A stretch of 64,000 nucleotides of DNA. Origin: VAZQ01 sp034669045. GTDB lineage: Bacteria > Pseudomonadota > Alphaproteobacteria > Rhizobiales > Xanthobacteraceae. The DNA lies in contig JAXDOD010000062.1 of NCBI GenBank assembly GCA_034669045.1, forward strand, positions 118,556-182,555, given 5' to 3'. This document shows, piece by piece, positions 26,037-36,713 of this stretch. The translations under genes and the position numbers were made by a program. The notes beneath the pieces are model-generated. The model did no database searches, was not told the origin of the DNA, and was given only the letters and a program-made list of their open reading frames with translations. Each line of letters opens with the position of its first letter. Within the stretch, counting starts at the first letter, position 1.

Positions 26037-27053
26037 GTGTTGCAGCGGCTTGCCGGCCGGAAAGTCGTCGTGACCGGCGCCGACGGCTTCATCGGCTCAC
26101 ATCTGGTCGAGGCTCTGGTCCGGCATGACGCACGCGTCCGCGCGCTGGTTTTCTACAATGCGCTCAATTCGTGGGGCTGGCTCGATGACGTGGCGCGCGA
26201 GGTGCACGGCCGCATCGAAGTGGTCGCCGGAGATATCCGCGATCCGCACCAGGTGCGCGATCTGGTGCAAGGATGCGACGTGGTCTTGCATCTTGCCGCT
26301 CTGATCTCGATCCCGTTCTCCTACCATGCACCGGCTGCCTATATCGAGACGAACGTCACCGGGACGCTCAATGTCCTGCAAGCCGTCCGCGACCTCGGGA
26401 TCGAACGCCTCGTCTGCACGTCGACCAGCGAAGTCTATGGCACGGCCCGCTATATCCCGATCGATGAGGAGCATCCGTTGCAGGCGCAATCTCCCTATGC
26501 GGCGTCGAAGATCGCCGCGGATCAGATGGCGCTCGCGTTTTTCCGCTCGTTCGGAACCCCGGTCGTCGTGCTGCGGCCGTTCAATACGTTCGGGCCGCGC
26601 CAATCGGGTCGGGCGGTCGTTCCCACCATCATCGCGCAGATCGCCAGCGGCACGCGGGAGATCAAGCTCGGTTCGCTGCATCCGACGCGCGACTTTTCAT
26701 TCGTGGCGGATACCGTCCGCGGCTTCATGCATGCCGCTGTTGCCGAGAACATCGTCGGTGAGGTCGTCAATACCGGTTCAGGATTTGAAATCTCGATCGG
26801 GGATGTCGCTCGCCTGATCGCCGAATTGATGCAGGCGGAGGTGGCGATCGTCCATTCCGACGAGCGTGTACGGCCGCCGGCGAGCGAGGTTGAGCGTCTT
26901 TATGCCGGAATCGCCAAGGCCGAAGGCCGGCTCGATTGGACGCCTGATTACGCCGGCCGCGACGGATTCGTGCGCGGCTTGCGGCAAACGATCGACTGGT
27001 TTCGCGACCGGGAAAACCTGCGGCGCTATAAGCCAGAGCGGTACAATATTTGA
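26037..27053 (+). CDS. legB: NDP-sugar 4,6-dehydratase (LegB-like)
   Basis: This 338-residue extended SDR enzyme starts at the GTG at 26037, preceded by TAGGG; a TTG at 26016 is also in frame. NAD motif GADGFIG is at 14-20, TSTSEVYG precedes the catalytic Y154-x3-K158, and RPFNTFGPRQS is typical of dehydratases. It heads the nonulosonate set and should make the 4-keto-6-deoxy intermediate from an NDP-GlcNAc. Together with the CBS-nucleotidyltransferase, a GDP-GlcNAc substrate is inferred. Confidence 0.85.
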   Translation: MLQRLAGRKVVVTGADGFIGSHLVEALVRHDARVRALVFYNALNSWGWLDDVAREVHGRIEVVAGDIRDPHQVRDLVQGCDVVLHLAALISIPFSYHAPAAYIETNVTGTLNVLQAVRDLGIERLVCTSTSEVYGTARYIPIDEEHPLQAQSPYAASKIAADQMALAFFRSFGTPVVVLRPFNTFGPRQSGRAVVPTIIAQIASGTREIKLGSLHPTRDFSFVADTVRGFMHAAVAENIVGEVVNTGSGFEISIGDVARLIAELMQAEVAIVHSDERVRPPASEVERLYAGIAKAEGRLDWTPDYAGRDGFVRGLRQTIDWFRDRENLRRYKPERYNI

Positions 27054-28237
27054 AGATCGAGACAAGCATCGATGTCCGCGGCATCGTCGCTGCGATCGCG
27101 CGGGTCGCTGCAGGCGCTGCGCGGCCGGTGCATCTGCACGAGCCGCAGTTCCGCGGCCGCGAGTGGGACTACGTCAAGCAATGTCTCGATACCGGCTGGG
27201 TCTCTTCCGCCGGACATTTCGTCGAACAATTCGAGCAGCGGCTCGCGGTCGTATGCGGCACCAAATGGGCCGTGGCGATGGTCAATGGCACGGCGGCTTT
27301 GCAGATCGCATTGCGGCTGGCCGGCGTCGGACTGGGCGATGAGGTGGTCATGCCGTCGCTCACCTTCGTTGGGACTGCAAATGCGGTGAGCCATTGCGGT
27401 GCCATGCCCCATCTTGTCGATGCCGAGGAAACGACGCTCGGGCTCGATCCGCACAAGCTGGCTGCCCATCTCGAGCACGCTGCGGTCCGGCGCGGCGATG
27501 TGCTGGTCAATCACGAGACAGGGCGCGTGATTCGAGCCGTCGTGCCGGTGCACGTGTTTGGTCATCCCGTCGACATGGACGCCTTGTCTACGGTGTGCGA
27601 AGCCTGGAACCTGCCGATCGTGGAGGACGCGACGGAGTCCCTTGGCAGCAGCTATCGCGGCCGTCCATGCGGCGGGCTCGGCCGCATGGGCGTCCTGAGT
27701 TTCAACGGCAACAAGATTGTCACCACTGGCGGCGGCGGCGCGCTTGTGACCAACGACGAAGCCATCGCCAGGCGCGCCCGGCACCTCACATCGACGGCCA
27801 AGCAGCCGCACAAATGGGCGTTCCTGCACGATGAGATCGGCTGGAACTATCGCATGCCGAATATCAACGCTGCCCTGGGGGTCGCGCAAATCGAAGCGCT
27901 TGACGATTTCGTTGCGGCGAAACGCGCGCTCGCGCGCCGCTACGCGGATGCCTTTGCCGGGGTGCGCGGTGTGCGAGTGGTCGAGGAGCCGGCGGGGGCC
28001 TCAAGCAACTACTGGCTCAATGCGATCCTGCTCGACGACAACACGGGGGCGGCGCGCGACGCGGTGCTCCACGCAACACATGAAGCAGGCTTTCTGACCC
28101 GTCCGGCCTGGACGCTGATCCATCGGCTGCCCATGTACCGGCATCATCCCCGAAGCGATCTGAGCGTGTCCGAATCGATCGAGCGGAGGCTGGTCAACCT
28201 TCCATCGAGCGCCATGCTCGGGATGAGCGCTGGTTGA
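27050..28237 (+). CDS. legC: PLP-dependent sugar aminotransferase (LegC-like)
   Basis: This 395-residue DegT/DnrJ/EryC1-family enzyme starts with TTG overlapping the dehydratase stop. The pyridoxal Lys is near 222 in SFNGNKIVTTGGGG, with GTAALQIALRLAG early. It aminates C4 of the keto-sugar produced by the dehydratase, giving a 4-amino-4,6-dideoxy NDP-sugar. Order and overlap with the dehydratase match nonulosonate clusters. Confidence 0.87.
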   Translation: MKIETSIDVRGIVAAIARVAAGAARPVHLHEPQFRGREWDYVKQCLDTGWVSSAGHFVEQFEQRLAVVCGTKWAVAMVNGTAALQIALRLAGVGLGDEVVMPSLTFVGTANAVSHCGAMPHLVDAEETTLGLDPHKLAAHLEHAAVRRGDVLVNHETGRVIRAVVPVHVFGHPVDMDALSTVCEAWNLPIVEDATESLGSSYRGRPCGGLGRMGVLSFNGNKIVTTGGGGALVTNDEAIARRARHLTSTAKQPHKWAFLHDEIGWNYRMPNINAALGVAQIEALDDFVAAKRALARRYADAFAGVRGVRVVEEPAGASSNYWLNAILLDDNTGAARDAVLHATHEAGFLTRPAWTLIHRLPMYRHHPRSDLSVSESIERRLVNLPSSAMLGMSAG

Positions 28238-28291
28238 CGTGGCCGGAAACGCCAGCGGTCGGGATGCCAAGTCATCCATGAAGTGTGACGC

Positions 28292-29002
28292 TTGAGCCGG
28301 GTCTGCACGATCTGCGCCCGCGGCGGGTCGAAGGGGATGCCCGGCAAGAACCTGCGCGAGGTCCTTGGCAAGCCGCTGATCGCGTATTCGATCGAGCAGG
28401 CGCGCCGATCGGAGCTGTTCGAGGCGATCGCCGTGAGCAGCGATTCGCAGAACATTCTAGACGCCGCCTCGCATCATGGAGCCGATGTTCTTGTGCTGCG
28501 GCCCGACCATCTAGCGACCGACGAGGCGCCGAAATGTCCGGCGATCAAACATTGTCTTGAGGCGGTGGAGCGTGCGCGAGGAACGCGGTTTCCGATCTTT
28601 GTCGACCTCCAGGTCACCTCGCCGCTGCGACAGCCAGCGGACATCGTCGGGGCGGTTCGCCTGTTGGAAGAAGCCGGCGTAACGAACGTGATCACCGGAT
28701 CGAAAGCCCGTTGTTCACCCTATTTCAGTCTCGTGGAACGAGACGCGCGCGGCTTTGCCCGCCTGAGCAAAGCCTCGCCCCAACCGGTTGCACGCCGGCA
28801 AGATTCACCGGAATGCTTCGACATGAACGGCTCGATCTATGTGTGGCGCCGCGACCCTTTCATGCAACAACCCGCGGTGTTCTATGAGGATACCTTGCTC
28901 TATGAGATGCCGGCCGAACGCTCGCTCGACATCGATACCGAAATCGACTTCGCCATCGTCGAGATGATCATGCGCGAACGTCGGACGAAGCATCCGTCGT
29001 AA
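28292..29002 (+). CDS. neuA: CMP-nonulosonate cytidylyltransferase (NeuA/LegF-like)
   Basis: The protein is 236 residues from a TTG (or nearby) start. The nucleotide-binding loop is ARGGSKGMPGKN (9-20); VFVDLQVTSPLR-like residues (PIFVDLQVTSPLR) and a FDMNGSIYVWRRD block follow. It activates the nonulosonic acid with CTP to the CMP-sugar donor. The size matches single-domain family members. The choice between Neu5Ac and legionaminate is made from the neighbours. Confidence 0.9.
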   Translation: MSRVCTICARGGSKGMPGKNLREVLGKPLIAYSIEQARRSELFEAIAVSSDSQNILDAASHHGADVLVLRPDHLATDEAPKCPAIKHCLEAVERARGTRFPIFVDLQVTSPLRQPADIVGAVRLLEEAGVTNVITGSKARCSPYFSLVERDARGFARLSKASPQPVARRQDSPECFDMNGSIYVWRRDPFMQQPAVFYEDTLLYEMPAERSLDIDTEIDFAIVEMIMRERRTKHPS

Positions 29003-29038
29003 GCCGCGACCAAGGGAAACGCGCCCGGTCGAACCGTC

Positions 29039-30190
29039 ATGACAGTCGCGCGCAGGATATTGGCCGTCACCGGGAGCCGGGCGGACTGGGGGTATCTCGC
29101 GCCGCCGCTCATGCTGCTGCGTGACGACGACGCATTCGACCTGAAAGTCGTGGTCACCGGCCAGCATCTGGTGGAGCAGGGAACGGCATCGCTCGCGGCC
29201 ATCGCCGCGGACGGGCTCGCGGTCGACGCGCGGGTCGACATGTTGTTGGCGGCCGATTCTGCGCTGGGGGTGGCCAAGTCGCTCGGGCTTGCGGTCATCG
29301 GCTTCGCGGACGTCCTGGCGCAAATGCGGCCGGATTTGCTGTTCGTGCTCGGCGACCGTTATGAAATCCTGGCGGCAGTCCAGGCGGCGCTGATCGCACG
29401 CGTGCCGGTCGCCCATCTCGCCGGCGGCGACCTGACGGAAGGCGCGATCGACGACGCCATCCGCCACAGCATCACCAAGATGTCGCATCTGCACTTTGTC
29501 ACGAACGCCGGGTCGGCGGAACGCGTCCGGCAGCTCGGGGAGAATCCGGATCGTATTCACAATGTCGGCAGCACCGGACTCGACCGGATCGGCATGACCG
29601 CGCCGATGCCGCGAGGGGCTTTCTTCGAATCGATCGGGCTCAGTCCCCGGCCGCGCAATGCGGTCGTGACCTTTCACCCGGTTACGCTCGCGAGCGACTC
29701 CGACCGGCAGTGCCAAGAACTTCTGGCGGCACTCGACCATCTTGGACCTGATGTCGGACTGATCTTGACCGGCGTCAACGCCGATGCCGGCGGTCGCTCG
29801 CTGGAGGCGTTGATTCGTGACTTCGCCGCAGGACATGACAACGCGGTCGCGGTGGCGTCGCTTGGGTCGGAGCGATACCTCTCGGCGCTGACCCATGTCG
29901 ATGTGGTGATCGGCAATTCATCGAGCGGTTTGTACGAGGCGCCTTCATTCCATGTGCCGACCGTGAATATCGGCAACCGTCAGGCCGGCCGAACCCGCGC
30001 GGCATCCGTGATCGATTGCGCGCCCGAGCGGGACGCTATCCTCGCAGCCATCGAGCGGGCATTCGCCCTCGACTGCTCAGGCGTCGTCAACCCCTACGGC
30101 GACGGCCGTGCGTCGCAGCGGATCGTGACGGTATTGAAACGCCTCGAGAATCCGCAAGATCTGTTGAAGAAGACGTTCTTCATCCCATGA
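29039..30190 (+). CDS. neuC: Hydrolysing NDP-sugar 2-epimerase (NeuC/LegG-like)
   Basis: The protein is 383 residues with a GT-B-like fold. Diagnostic segments are AVTGSRADWGYLAPPL, LGDRYEILAAV, LAGGDLTEGAIDDAIRHSITKMSHLHF split by a loop, and GNSSSGLYEAPSF. It releases a 2-epimerised free sugar from the NDP-sugar and so provides the hexose-type substrate of the synthase. The overlap with the next gene (4 bases) supports a shared pathway. Confidence 0.9.
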   Translation: MTVARRILAVTGSRADWGYLAPPLMLLRDDDAFDLKVVVTGQHLVEQGTASLAAIAADGLAVDARVDMLLAADSALGVAKSLGLAVIGFADVLAQMRPDLLFVLGDRYEILAAVQAALIARVPVAHLAGGDLTEGAIDDAIRHSITKMSHLHFVTNAGSAERVRQLGENPDRIHNVGSTGLDRIGMTAPMPRGAFFESIGLSPRPRNAVVTFHPVTLASDSDRQCQELLAALDHLGPDVGLILTGVNADAGGRSLEALIRDFAAGHDNAVAVASLGSERYLSALTHVDVVIGNSSSGLYEAPSFHVPTVNIGNRQAGRTRAASVIDCAPERDAILAAIERAFALDCSGVVNPYGDGRASQRIVTVLKRLENPQDLLKKTFFIP

Positions 30191-31278
30191 CCGCCGAAGC
30201 GACAAATCGCGTTTTCATCATTGCCGAGGCGGGCGTGAACCACAACGGCTCGCTCGACCTGGCGCTGTCGCTCGTCGACATGGCGGCCGAAGCAGGGGCG
30301 GACGCGGTGAAGTTCCAGACCTTTTCGGCAGACCGTCTGGTGACGCGCGCGGCTGCCATGGCGGATTATCAGCGCCGCTCGAGCGGGAGCAACGAAACGC
30401 AGCACGCCATGTTGCGCCGCCTCGAACTGTCGGAAAACGATCACGCGCGTCTCATTGCGCACTGCGCCGCGCGCGGCATTCAATTTCTCTCCAGTCCGTT
30501 CGACCTGCAAAGCCTGTCGATGCTGGTGGAACGCTTCGATCTTGCGCAGATTAAGCTCGGCTCCGGCGAGGTGACCAATGGACCGCTGCTGCTCGCCGCG
30601 TCACGGACCGGCCGGAACATCATTCTTTCGACCGGAATGGCCACTCTGGAGGAAGTCGAAGCCGCGCTGGGCGTTTTGGCTTTTGGCTATGGCGGCGGCG
30701 ACGCACGGCCGGGATCCGCGGCATTTCGTTCGGCCTTCGCCGACGCGGCGGCGCGAGTCGCGCTTTCCCGGAAAGTCGTGCTGTTGCATTGCACGATCGC
30801 GTATCCGGCGTCGTTCGAAGACGTCAATCTGCGGGCGATGGACACGCTCCGAACCGCATTCGGCATCCCGGTCGGGTATTCCGATCATACACCGGGCATC
30901 GTCACGGCGGTTGCCGCCGCCGCCAGGGGAGCTGCCGTCATCGAGAAACACCTGACCGCCGACCGCACCTTGCCGGGGCCTGATCACGCTGCTTCGCTGG
31001 AGCCGGCGGAATTGACGCGCTTGATCGCTGCCATCCGGCAGGTCGAGCTGGCGCTCGGCGACGGGATCAAAGCGCCGCGCGCCTCCGAGCTTGGCAACAT
31101 GACGGCCGCGCGCAAGAGCATCGTCGCCACGCGTCCGATCGCTGCGGCGGAAATGCTGAGCCCCATGAACCTCGCGGTGAAACGGCCCGGAAACGGACTT
31201 TCACCGATGCATTGGTGGGACCTGCAGGATACGCCGGCGCGGCGTTCCTATTCGGAAGATGAAGCGGTTGAACTGTGA
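30187..31278 (+). CDS. neuB: Nonulosonate synthase (NeuB/LegI-like)
   Basis: The protein is 363 residues from the ATG overlapping the epimerase stop. The TIM-barrel domain starts IAEAGVNHNGSLDLAL and DAVKFQTF, with LGSGEVTNGPLL and GYSDHTPGI downstream. The C-terminal antifreeze-like SAF domain (about 295-363) has the ARKSIVATRPIAAAEMLS block that caps the active site. It condenses the free 6-deoxy diamino sugar with phosphoenolpyruvate to the nine-carbon acid. Confidence 0.92.
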   Translation: MTAEATNRVFIIAEAGVNHNGSLDLALSLVDMAAEAGADAVKFQTFSADRLVTRAAAMADYQRRSSGSNETQHAMLRRLELSENDHARLIAHCAARGIQFLSSPFDLQSLSMLVERFDLAQIKLGSGEVTNGPLLLAASRTGRNIILSTGMATLEEVEAALGVLAFGYGGGDARPGSAAFRSAFADAAARVALSRKVVLLHCTIAYPASFEDVNLRAMDTLRTAFGIPVGYSDHTPGIVTAVAAAARGAAVIEKHLTADRTLPGPDHAASLEPAELTRLIAAIRQVELALGDGIKAPRASELGNMTAARKSIVATRPIAAAEMLSPMNLAVKRPGNGLSPMHWWDLQDTPARRSYSEDEAVEL

Positions 31279-31925
31279 ATCGCCGGGTGGTCATTCTCGG
31301 CGGCGGCGGGCATGCGCGCGTATTGCTGTCGATCTTGAGTGCAGCAGACGTGAGCGTGTCCGGCTGTATCGCGCGCGAGCGGCCGGGGGACCCATGGCCG
31401 TCCTCCATCGAATACCTGGGCGACGACGCGGCATTGCGGGATCTGGATGTGAACAGGACCGCGCTGGTGAACGGCATTGGCTGGTCGCGCTCGACCAGGC
31501 TCCGACAGCAATTGTTTGAACTTGGGAAGACATCCGGTCTGAGCTTCCTCACCGTGCTGCACGCGAGAAGTGTCATTGATCCGTCTGCCGTTCTCGCGGA
31601 AGGCGTTCAAGTCATGGCCGGCGCGGTGGTTCAGTGCGGGGTCATGCTGGGCGCCAATTCGCTCATCAACACAGGGGCCATTGTCGATCACGATTGCCGA
31701 ATAGGCGTACACTCGTTCGTGGCGCCGGGAGCGTGTCTTTCAGGAATGGTGAAAGTCGGCAATGCCGTGCGCGTTGGAGTTGGCGCGACGATCATCCAAG
31801 GTATCCATGTCGGAGATGATGCGGTGATCGCGGCTGGCGCCGTGGTCCTGGATCATGTGGGCGCGAGCATAACGGTTGCCGGCGTGCCGGCGAAGCCGAT
31901 GCGCGCGCCTGCCGCCGGCAACTGA
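31275..31925 (+). CDS. neuD: NeuD/PglD-family sugar N-acetyltransferase (LegH-like)
   Basis: The protein is 216 residues from a GTG overlapping the synthase stop (GTGA). A Rossmann-like N-terminus (VILGGGGHARVLLSIL) binds the nucleotide-sugar. The left-handed beta helix (hexapeptide repeats, about 100-205) has the catalytic His in TGAIVDHDCRIG and a closing loop AGVPAKPM. PglD/LegH members acetylate the 4-amino group of the NDP-sugar, fitting this pathway; O-acetylation of the product is an alternative. Confidence 0.86.
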   Translation: MNRRVVILGGGGHARVLLSILSAADVSVSGCIARERPGDPWPSSIEYLGDDAALRDLDVNRTALVNGIGWSRSTRLRQQLFELGKTSGLSFLTVLHARSVIDPSAVLAEGVQVMAGAVVQCGVMLGANSLINTGAIVDHDCRIGVHSFVAPGACLSGMVKVGNAVRVGVGATIIQGIHVGDDAVIAAGAVVLDHVGASITVAGVPAKPMRAPAAGN

Positions 31926-31926
31926 C

Positions 31927-33015
31927 GTGATTGCAAATCAACCGTCCATCGCTCGCGGGCTTGAGAGAACGAACGCTGTGACCGATCTCGCTGCGGAACT
32001 CGTCGTGTCGGACAGGAGCACGATCCGCGACGCGATGACCGCGATCACCGGCAACGGGCGCGAGGTCGTGTTGGTCCGGAACGACGCAGGCCAAATCCAC
32101 GGACTGATTACCGACGGCGATATCCGGCGCGGCTTGCTGGCGGGCCGCACCCTCGAATCCTCGGTGACGGAGGTCATGACCCGCGACTTTTTCGCGGTTG
32201 CGCCCGGCGCCGACCGCGCGTCGGTACTGGATGTCATGAAAGCGCGAATGTTTCGCCACGTTCCGGTCCTCGACAAGGAGCGCCGTCTCGTTGCGGTTCA
32301 CTTCCTGCGCGATCTCATCGGCGGCGCGCCAAAGCCCAATGTTGCCGTCGTCATGGCCGGAGGGAAGGGGAGCCGGCTGCGTCCTCTGACGGAAAAGCTC
32401 CCGAAGCCCATGATCGAGGTCGCCGGCCGGCCGATGCTGGAGCGCATCGTGCTCCATCTCGTGGGACATGGCGTGCAGACCATCTACCTCGCGGTCAATT
32501 TCATGGCCGAGGTGATCGAAGCTCATTTCCAGGATGGCGCCGCCTTCGGGTGCCGCATCGAATACCTGCGCGAGTCGACCCCGCTTGGAACCGGCGGCGC
32601 GCTTTCGCTGCTGGCGGTCCGCCCCGAGCATCCGCTGCTCGTGCTCAACGGCGATCTGATCACGCATGCGGATCTGACGGCGATGCTCGAAGCGCACGCA
32701 CATGGGGGCCATGCGGCGACGATCGGCGTCGGGTCGTATCAAGTGCAACTCCCGTTCGGCAAAGTGACGGAGCGGGCCGGCCAATTGATCGCGCTGGAGG
32801 AAAAGCCGGAAATCAGCTTTCTGGTGAACAGAGGAATTTACGTGATCGAGCCGGAGGTTATCGACTACGTACCGGCGCAGCAGGAGTTTCCGATCACCGC
32901 GCTGTTCGAAGCCTTGCTGGCGGCGAAACGATCGGTCGGCGTGCATTATTTCAGCGACTCCTGGCTCGATGTCGGCATGCCGGAGGACCTCCGCCGTGCG
33001 CACGCCTTGACCTGA
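31927..33015 (+). CDS. ptmE: CBS-domain sugar-1-phosphate nucleotidyltransferase (PtmE/LegX-like)
   Basis: The protein is 362 residues from the GTG at 31927; another GTG at 31978 is possible. Two CBS domains occupy about 25-130 (VRNDAGQIHGLITDGDIRRG is the first core), then a nucleotidyltransferase domain starts near 139 with VVMAGGKGSRLRPLTEKLPK. In Campylobacter PtmE this architecture makes GDP-glucosamine to begin the GDP route to legionaminic acid. Presence here supports that route, but nucleotide specificity cannot be read from the sequence. Confidence 0.84.
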   Translation: MIANQPSIARGLERTNAVTDLAAELVVSDRSTIRDAMTAITGNGREVVLVRNDAGQIHGLITDGDIRRGLLAGRTLESSVTEVMTRDFFAVAPGADRASVLDVMKARMFRHVPVLDKERRLVAVHFLRDLIGGAPKPNVAVVMAGGKGSRLRPLTEKLPKPMIEVAGRPMLERIVLHLVGHGVQTIYLAVNFMAEVIEAHFQDGAAFGCRIEYLRESTPLGTGGALSLLAVRPEHPLLVLNGDLITHADLTAMLEAHAHGGHAATIGVGSYQVQLPFGKVTERAGQLIALEEKPEISFLVNRGIYVIEPEVIDYVPAQQEFPITALFEALLAAKRSVGVHYFSDSWLDVGMPEDLRRAHALT

Positions 33016-33027
33016 CCGGGCCCGCGA

Positions 33028-34380
33028 ATGCCGCAAGACACGATGCACAGATATCCTGCCGCTCCGGACTTGCTCCCCTTTGCGCCCGGGAACAACGACC
33101 CGCAGCCGAAATACGGACTGCCGCAGAAGATCGCTTTCTGCCGCTGCTGCGTCATTTCAAATCAGCGGCCGAACTCGACGGTCGAGTTCAAGCACACGAG
33201 CGCGTCCAGGAAGGAGACCATCGCCTTCAGCGCCGACGGCGTCTGCGACGCCTGCCATGTCGCCCGGCACAAGCGCTGCGTCGATTGGGAAGGCCGCGAG
33301 GCGCAGCTTCGCGCCTTGTGCGATCGTTATCGCAGCCGCAATGGGAATTACGATTGCGTGGTGCCGGGCTCCGGCGGGAAGGATTCCTTCTACGCTGCCC
33401 ACGTCCTCAAATACAGATACGCAATGAACCCGCTCACGGTCACCTGGGCGCCGCATATCCATACCGACTGGGGCTGGAAGAATTTTCAGGCCTGGATCCA
33501 TGCCGGTTTCGACAATTATCTGCACACCCCCAACGGCCGGGTTCACCGTCTGCTGACCCGGTTGGCCGTCGAGAATCTCTTCCATCCGTTCCAGCCCTTC
33601 ATTCTGGGGCAGAAGCAATTGGCGCCCAAAATGGCGGTCCTGCACGGTATTCCGCTGGTGTTTTACGGCGAGAGCGAAGCGGAATATGGAAATCCGCGGC
33701 AGGACACCGATGATGCCAAGCGATCGTGGGACTATTTCACGGCCCGGAGCGACGAAGAGATTTTCCTTGGCGGGACTTCGGTCAAGGACCTCAACGGCTG
33801 CTATGGTGTCGCGAGGGGCGAGTTGCTGCCTTATCTGCCGGCCGATCCTGCGGCTCTTGCAGGCGTTGGTGTCGAGGTTCATTACCTCGGCTATTATCTG
33901 AAATGGCACCCGCAGTCGTGCTACTATTATGCGGTCGAGCATGGCGGCTTTCAGGCCGCTCCCGAACGGACGCCGGGCACCTATTCCAAATACAATTCGA
34001 TCGACGATCGTATCGACGATTTTCATTACTACACGACCTACATCAAGTTCGGAATTGGGCGCGCGAGCTACGACGCCGCGCAGGAGATCCGATCGGGCGA
34101 TATCGAGCGTGACGAGGGCGTGGCGCTGGTGAGCCGCTTCGACGGCGAGTTTCCCGAGCGCTTCGCCGATGAAGTTTTCCGTTACCTGTCGCTTCCAGAG
34201 CACGAGTTCCCTGTCGCCTGCAGGATGTTCGAGCAGCCGATCCTGGATCGGGGCTATTTCGACCGGCTGGCGGACCAATTCCGATCGCCCCATCTCTGGA
34301 AGCGGGAGGACGGTACGTGGCGGCTGCGCCGCAAGGTCGCGGACGCCGATGCATTCGAGCATCGTTCGCAGCCGGCCTGA
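33028..34380 (+). CDS. pseA: N-acetyl sugar amidotransferase (PseA/WbpG-like)
   Basis: The protein is 450 residues with a Cys cluster: CRCC at 38-41, and CDAC at 73-76. This is followed by the ATP PP-loop VVPGSGGKDSFYAA (SGGKDS at 115-120) and WAPHIHTDWGWKNFQAW. The family transfers an amide nitrogen to an acetamido group to make an acetamidino sugar, taking ammonia from a HisH/HisF-like pair. Both partners follow directly, so amidination of the nonulosonate or its precursor is a strong inference. Confidence 0.88.
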   Translation: MPQDTMHRYPAAPDLLPFAPGNNDPQPKYGLPQKIAFCRCCVISNQRPNSTVEFKHTSASRKETIAFSADGVCDACHVARHKRCVDWEGREAQLRALCDRYRSRNGNYDCVVPGSGGKDSFYAAHVLKYRYAMNPLTVTWAPHIHTDWGWKNFQAWIHAGFDNYLHTPNGRVHRLLTRLAVENLFHPFQPFILGQKQLAPKMAVLHGIPLVFYGESEAEYGNPRQDTDDAKRSWDYFTARSDEEIFLGGTSVKDLNGCYGVARGELLPYLPADPAALAGVGVEVHYLGYYLKWHPQSCYYYAVEHGGFQAAPERTPGTYSKYNSIDDRIDDFHYYTTYIKFGIGRASYDAAQEIRSGDIERDEGVALVSRFDGEFPERFADEVFRYLSLPEHEFPVACRMFEQPILDRGYFDRLADQFRSPHLWKREDGTWRLRRKVADADAFEHRSQPA

Positions 34381-34386
34381 TTTGCG

Positions 34387-35144
<758 letters not shown>

Positions 35145-35148
<4 letters not shown>

Positions 35149-35795
35149 GTGCGAGACGCGTCACGATCGTCGATTACGGCATCGGAAATCTGCTGAGTGC
35201 CGCGCGCGCCCTGAGCCATTGCGGGGCGGATGTCGAGTTGACCGGCAGGCCGGAGGCAATCGCGGCCGCCGACCGCCTGGTCCTGCCGGGTGTCGGCGCG
35301 TTTGCCGATTGCATGCGGGCGCTGGCGGGCCACGACGTCGCCGTGCCGGTGCGGGAGTTTGCGGCTTCGGGCAAGCCTCTGCTCGGCATCTGCGTTGGAA
35401 TGCAGATGCTGTTCGATAGCAGCGAGGAATTCGGGGAACACCCCGGGTTGGGTTTGATGCCAGGGTGCATCAAGCTGATCCCGGATACGACCACAAGCGG
35501 CGCGCAGCAGAAGGTCCCCCACATCGGCTGGACCTCCGTGCAGCCGATGGCGGGCGAGGAAGGTACGTGGGCGGGCTCCATTCTCGAGACCAGCCGGCCC
35601 GGCTCCGAATTCTACTTTCTGCACTCTTATACGGCCTGGCCCGACCAGGAGGCCCATCGGATGGCCGATGCGGATTACGGGGGCAGGCGCATATCGGCGG
35701 TCGTGCGGAACGGCAACATCTACGGCACGCAATTCCATCCGGAAAAAAGCGGACGCAACGGGCTCGCGGTGCTGGCGCGATTTCTCGCCGGGTGA
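35145..35795 (+). CDS. HisH-like glutamine amidotransferase (amidination branch)
   Basis: The protein is 216 residues from the ATG overlapping the HisF-like stop (ATGA). It is a class I glutaminase with nucleophile Cys83 in GICVGMQMLF and the His/Glu pair in TQFHPEKSG near 196-198. FHS-like FYFLHSYTAWP is also typical. It releases ammonia that travels through the HisF-like barrel to the PseA-like enzyme. The 4-base overlap supports a stoichiometric complex. Confidence 0.88.
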
Positions 35796-35897
35796 ATGCT
35801 TGATCGACTTCCTTCCTCAAAGGTTTGTCGCGACCGGAGCGCAACTAGGTTGTTCCACATACCGCGTCGGCCTCGCGTTTGCATCAGGTGAAAGCCG

Positions 35898-36713
35898 GTG
35901 AATCCGGTCTGGTTCGTTCGCAATGTCGCCACGTCGTGGCGCTACCGTGCCGATATTGCGGATTTCATCCAGCGTTTGTTCTTTTCGTATGCCGCAAAGC
36001 TTCCGCGGGTCATGCGCAAGCCGGAATGGGTGATCGGCTTCCGCTATCCCGAGCCGGTCGGCCGTATCCGCCTCGTCCTGCGTGCGAATGCCGGCGCCGA
36101 CGCGTTCACCCACTCGGAGATCTTCGAGCATCAGTATTATAGCCTGCCGCTTGATCGCTCCCCGGCGACGGTCCTCGATCTCGGCGCCAATATCGGCTTG
36201 AGCGCCATCTATTTCAGCCGCGCCTATCCTTCGGCACGTCTCGCATGCGTCGAGCCGGTTGCGGACAATCTTCGGATTATGGCGCAAAATCTGAGGCTCA
36301 ATGACGTCGAAGCCGAGATCATTTCCGCAGCGGTCGATGTGGCGGACGGGCAGGTGGTCATGCGGCGCGATGCCATGGATTTCGGCCATCAGGTTATTTC
36401 GGCCCGGAGCGATCCGTCAGCCGCGCATTTCGAAGTGCCCGCGCTCAGCGTTCCGTCGATCCTGCGGCGGCTCGGGTGGGATCGGATCGGGCTGCTCAAG
36501 GTCGATATCGAAGGGCATGAACAGCGGCTGTTTGCGGACGATTGCGACTGGCTGCATCGGGTGGATGCCATGTGCCTCGAATATCACCATGATTCCGGCG
36601 ACGTGGAACTGGGGCGTATTGCCGGCCGATTTGGATTTCTCCCTCCGCGGCGTTTGCCCGGAGCAATCTGGTTGCTCGCAAGGCCGCTCAGTCCGTCCCA
36701 AGAACGATGTTGA
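35898..36713 (+). CDS. FkbM-family methyltransferase
   Basis: The protein is 271 residues from a GTG. SAM motif I is VLDLGANIGLSA (92-103), motif II ACVEPVADN, and the later LLKVDIEGHEQRLFADD is characteristic of FkbM O-methyltransferases. In polysaccharide loci this family methylates sugars. It overlaps the next glycosyltransferase by seven bases. Confidence 0.88.
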   Translation: MNPVWFVRNVATSWRYRADIADFIQRLFFSYAAKLPRVMRKPEWVIGFRYPEPVGRIRLVLRANAGADAFTHSEIFEHQYYSLPLDRSPATVLDLGANIGLSAIYFSRAYPSARLACVEPVADNLRIMAQNLRLNDVEAEIISAAVDVADGQVVMRRDAMDFGHQVISARSDPSAAHFEVPALSVPSILRRLGWDRIGLLKVDIEGHEQRLFADDCDWLHRVDAMCLEYHHDSGDVELGRIAGRFGFLPPRRLPGAIWLLARPLSPSQERC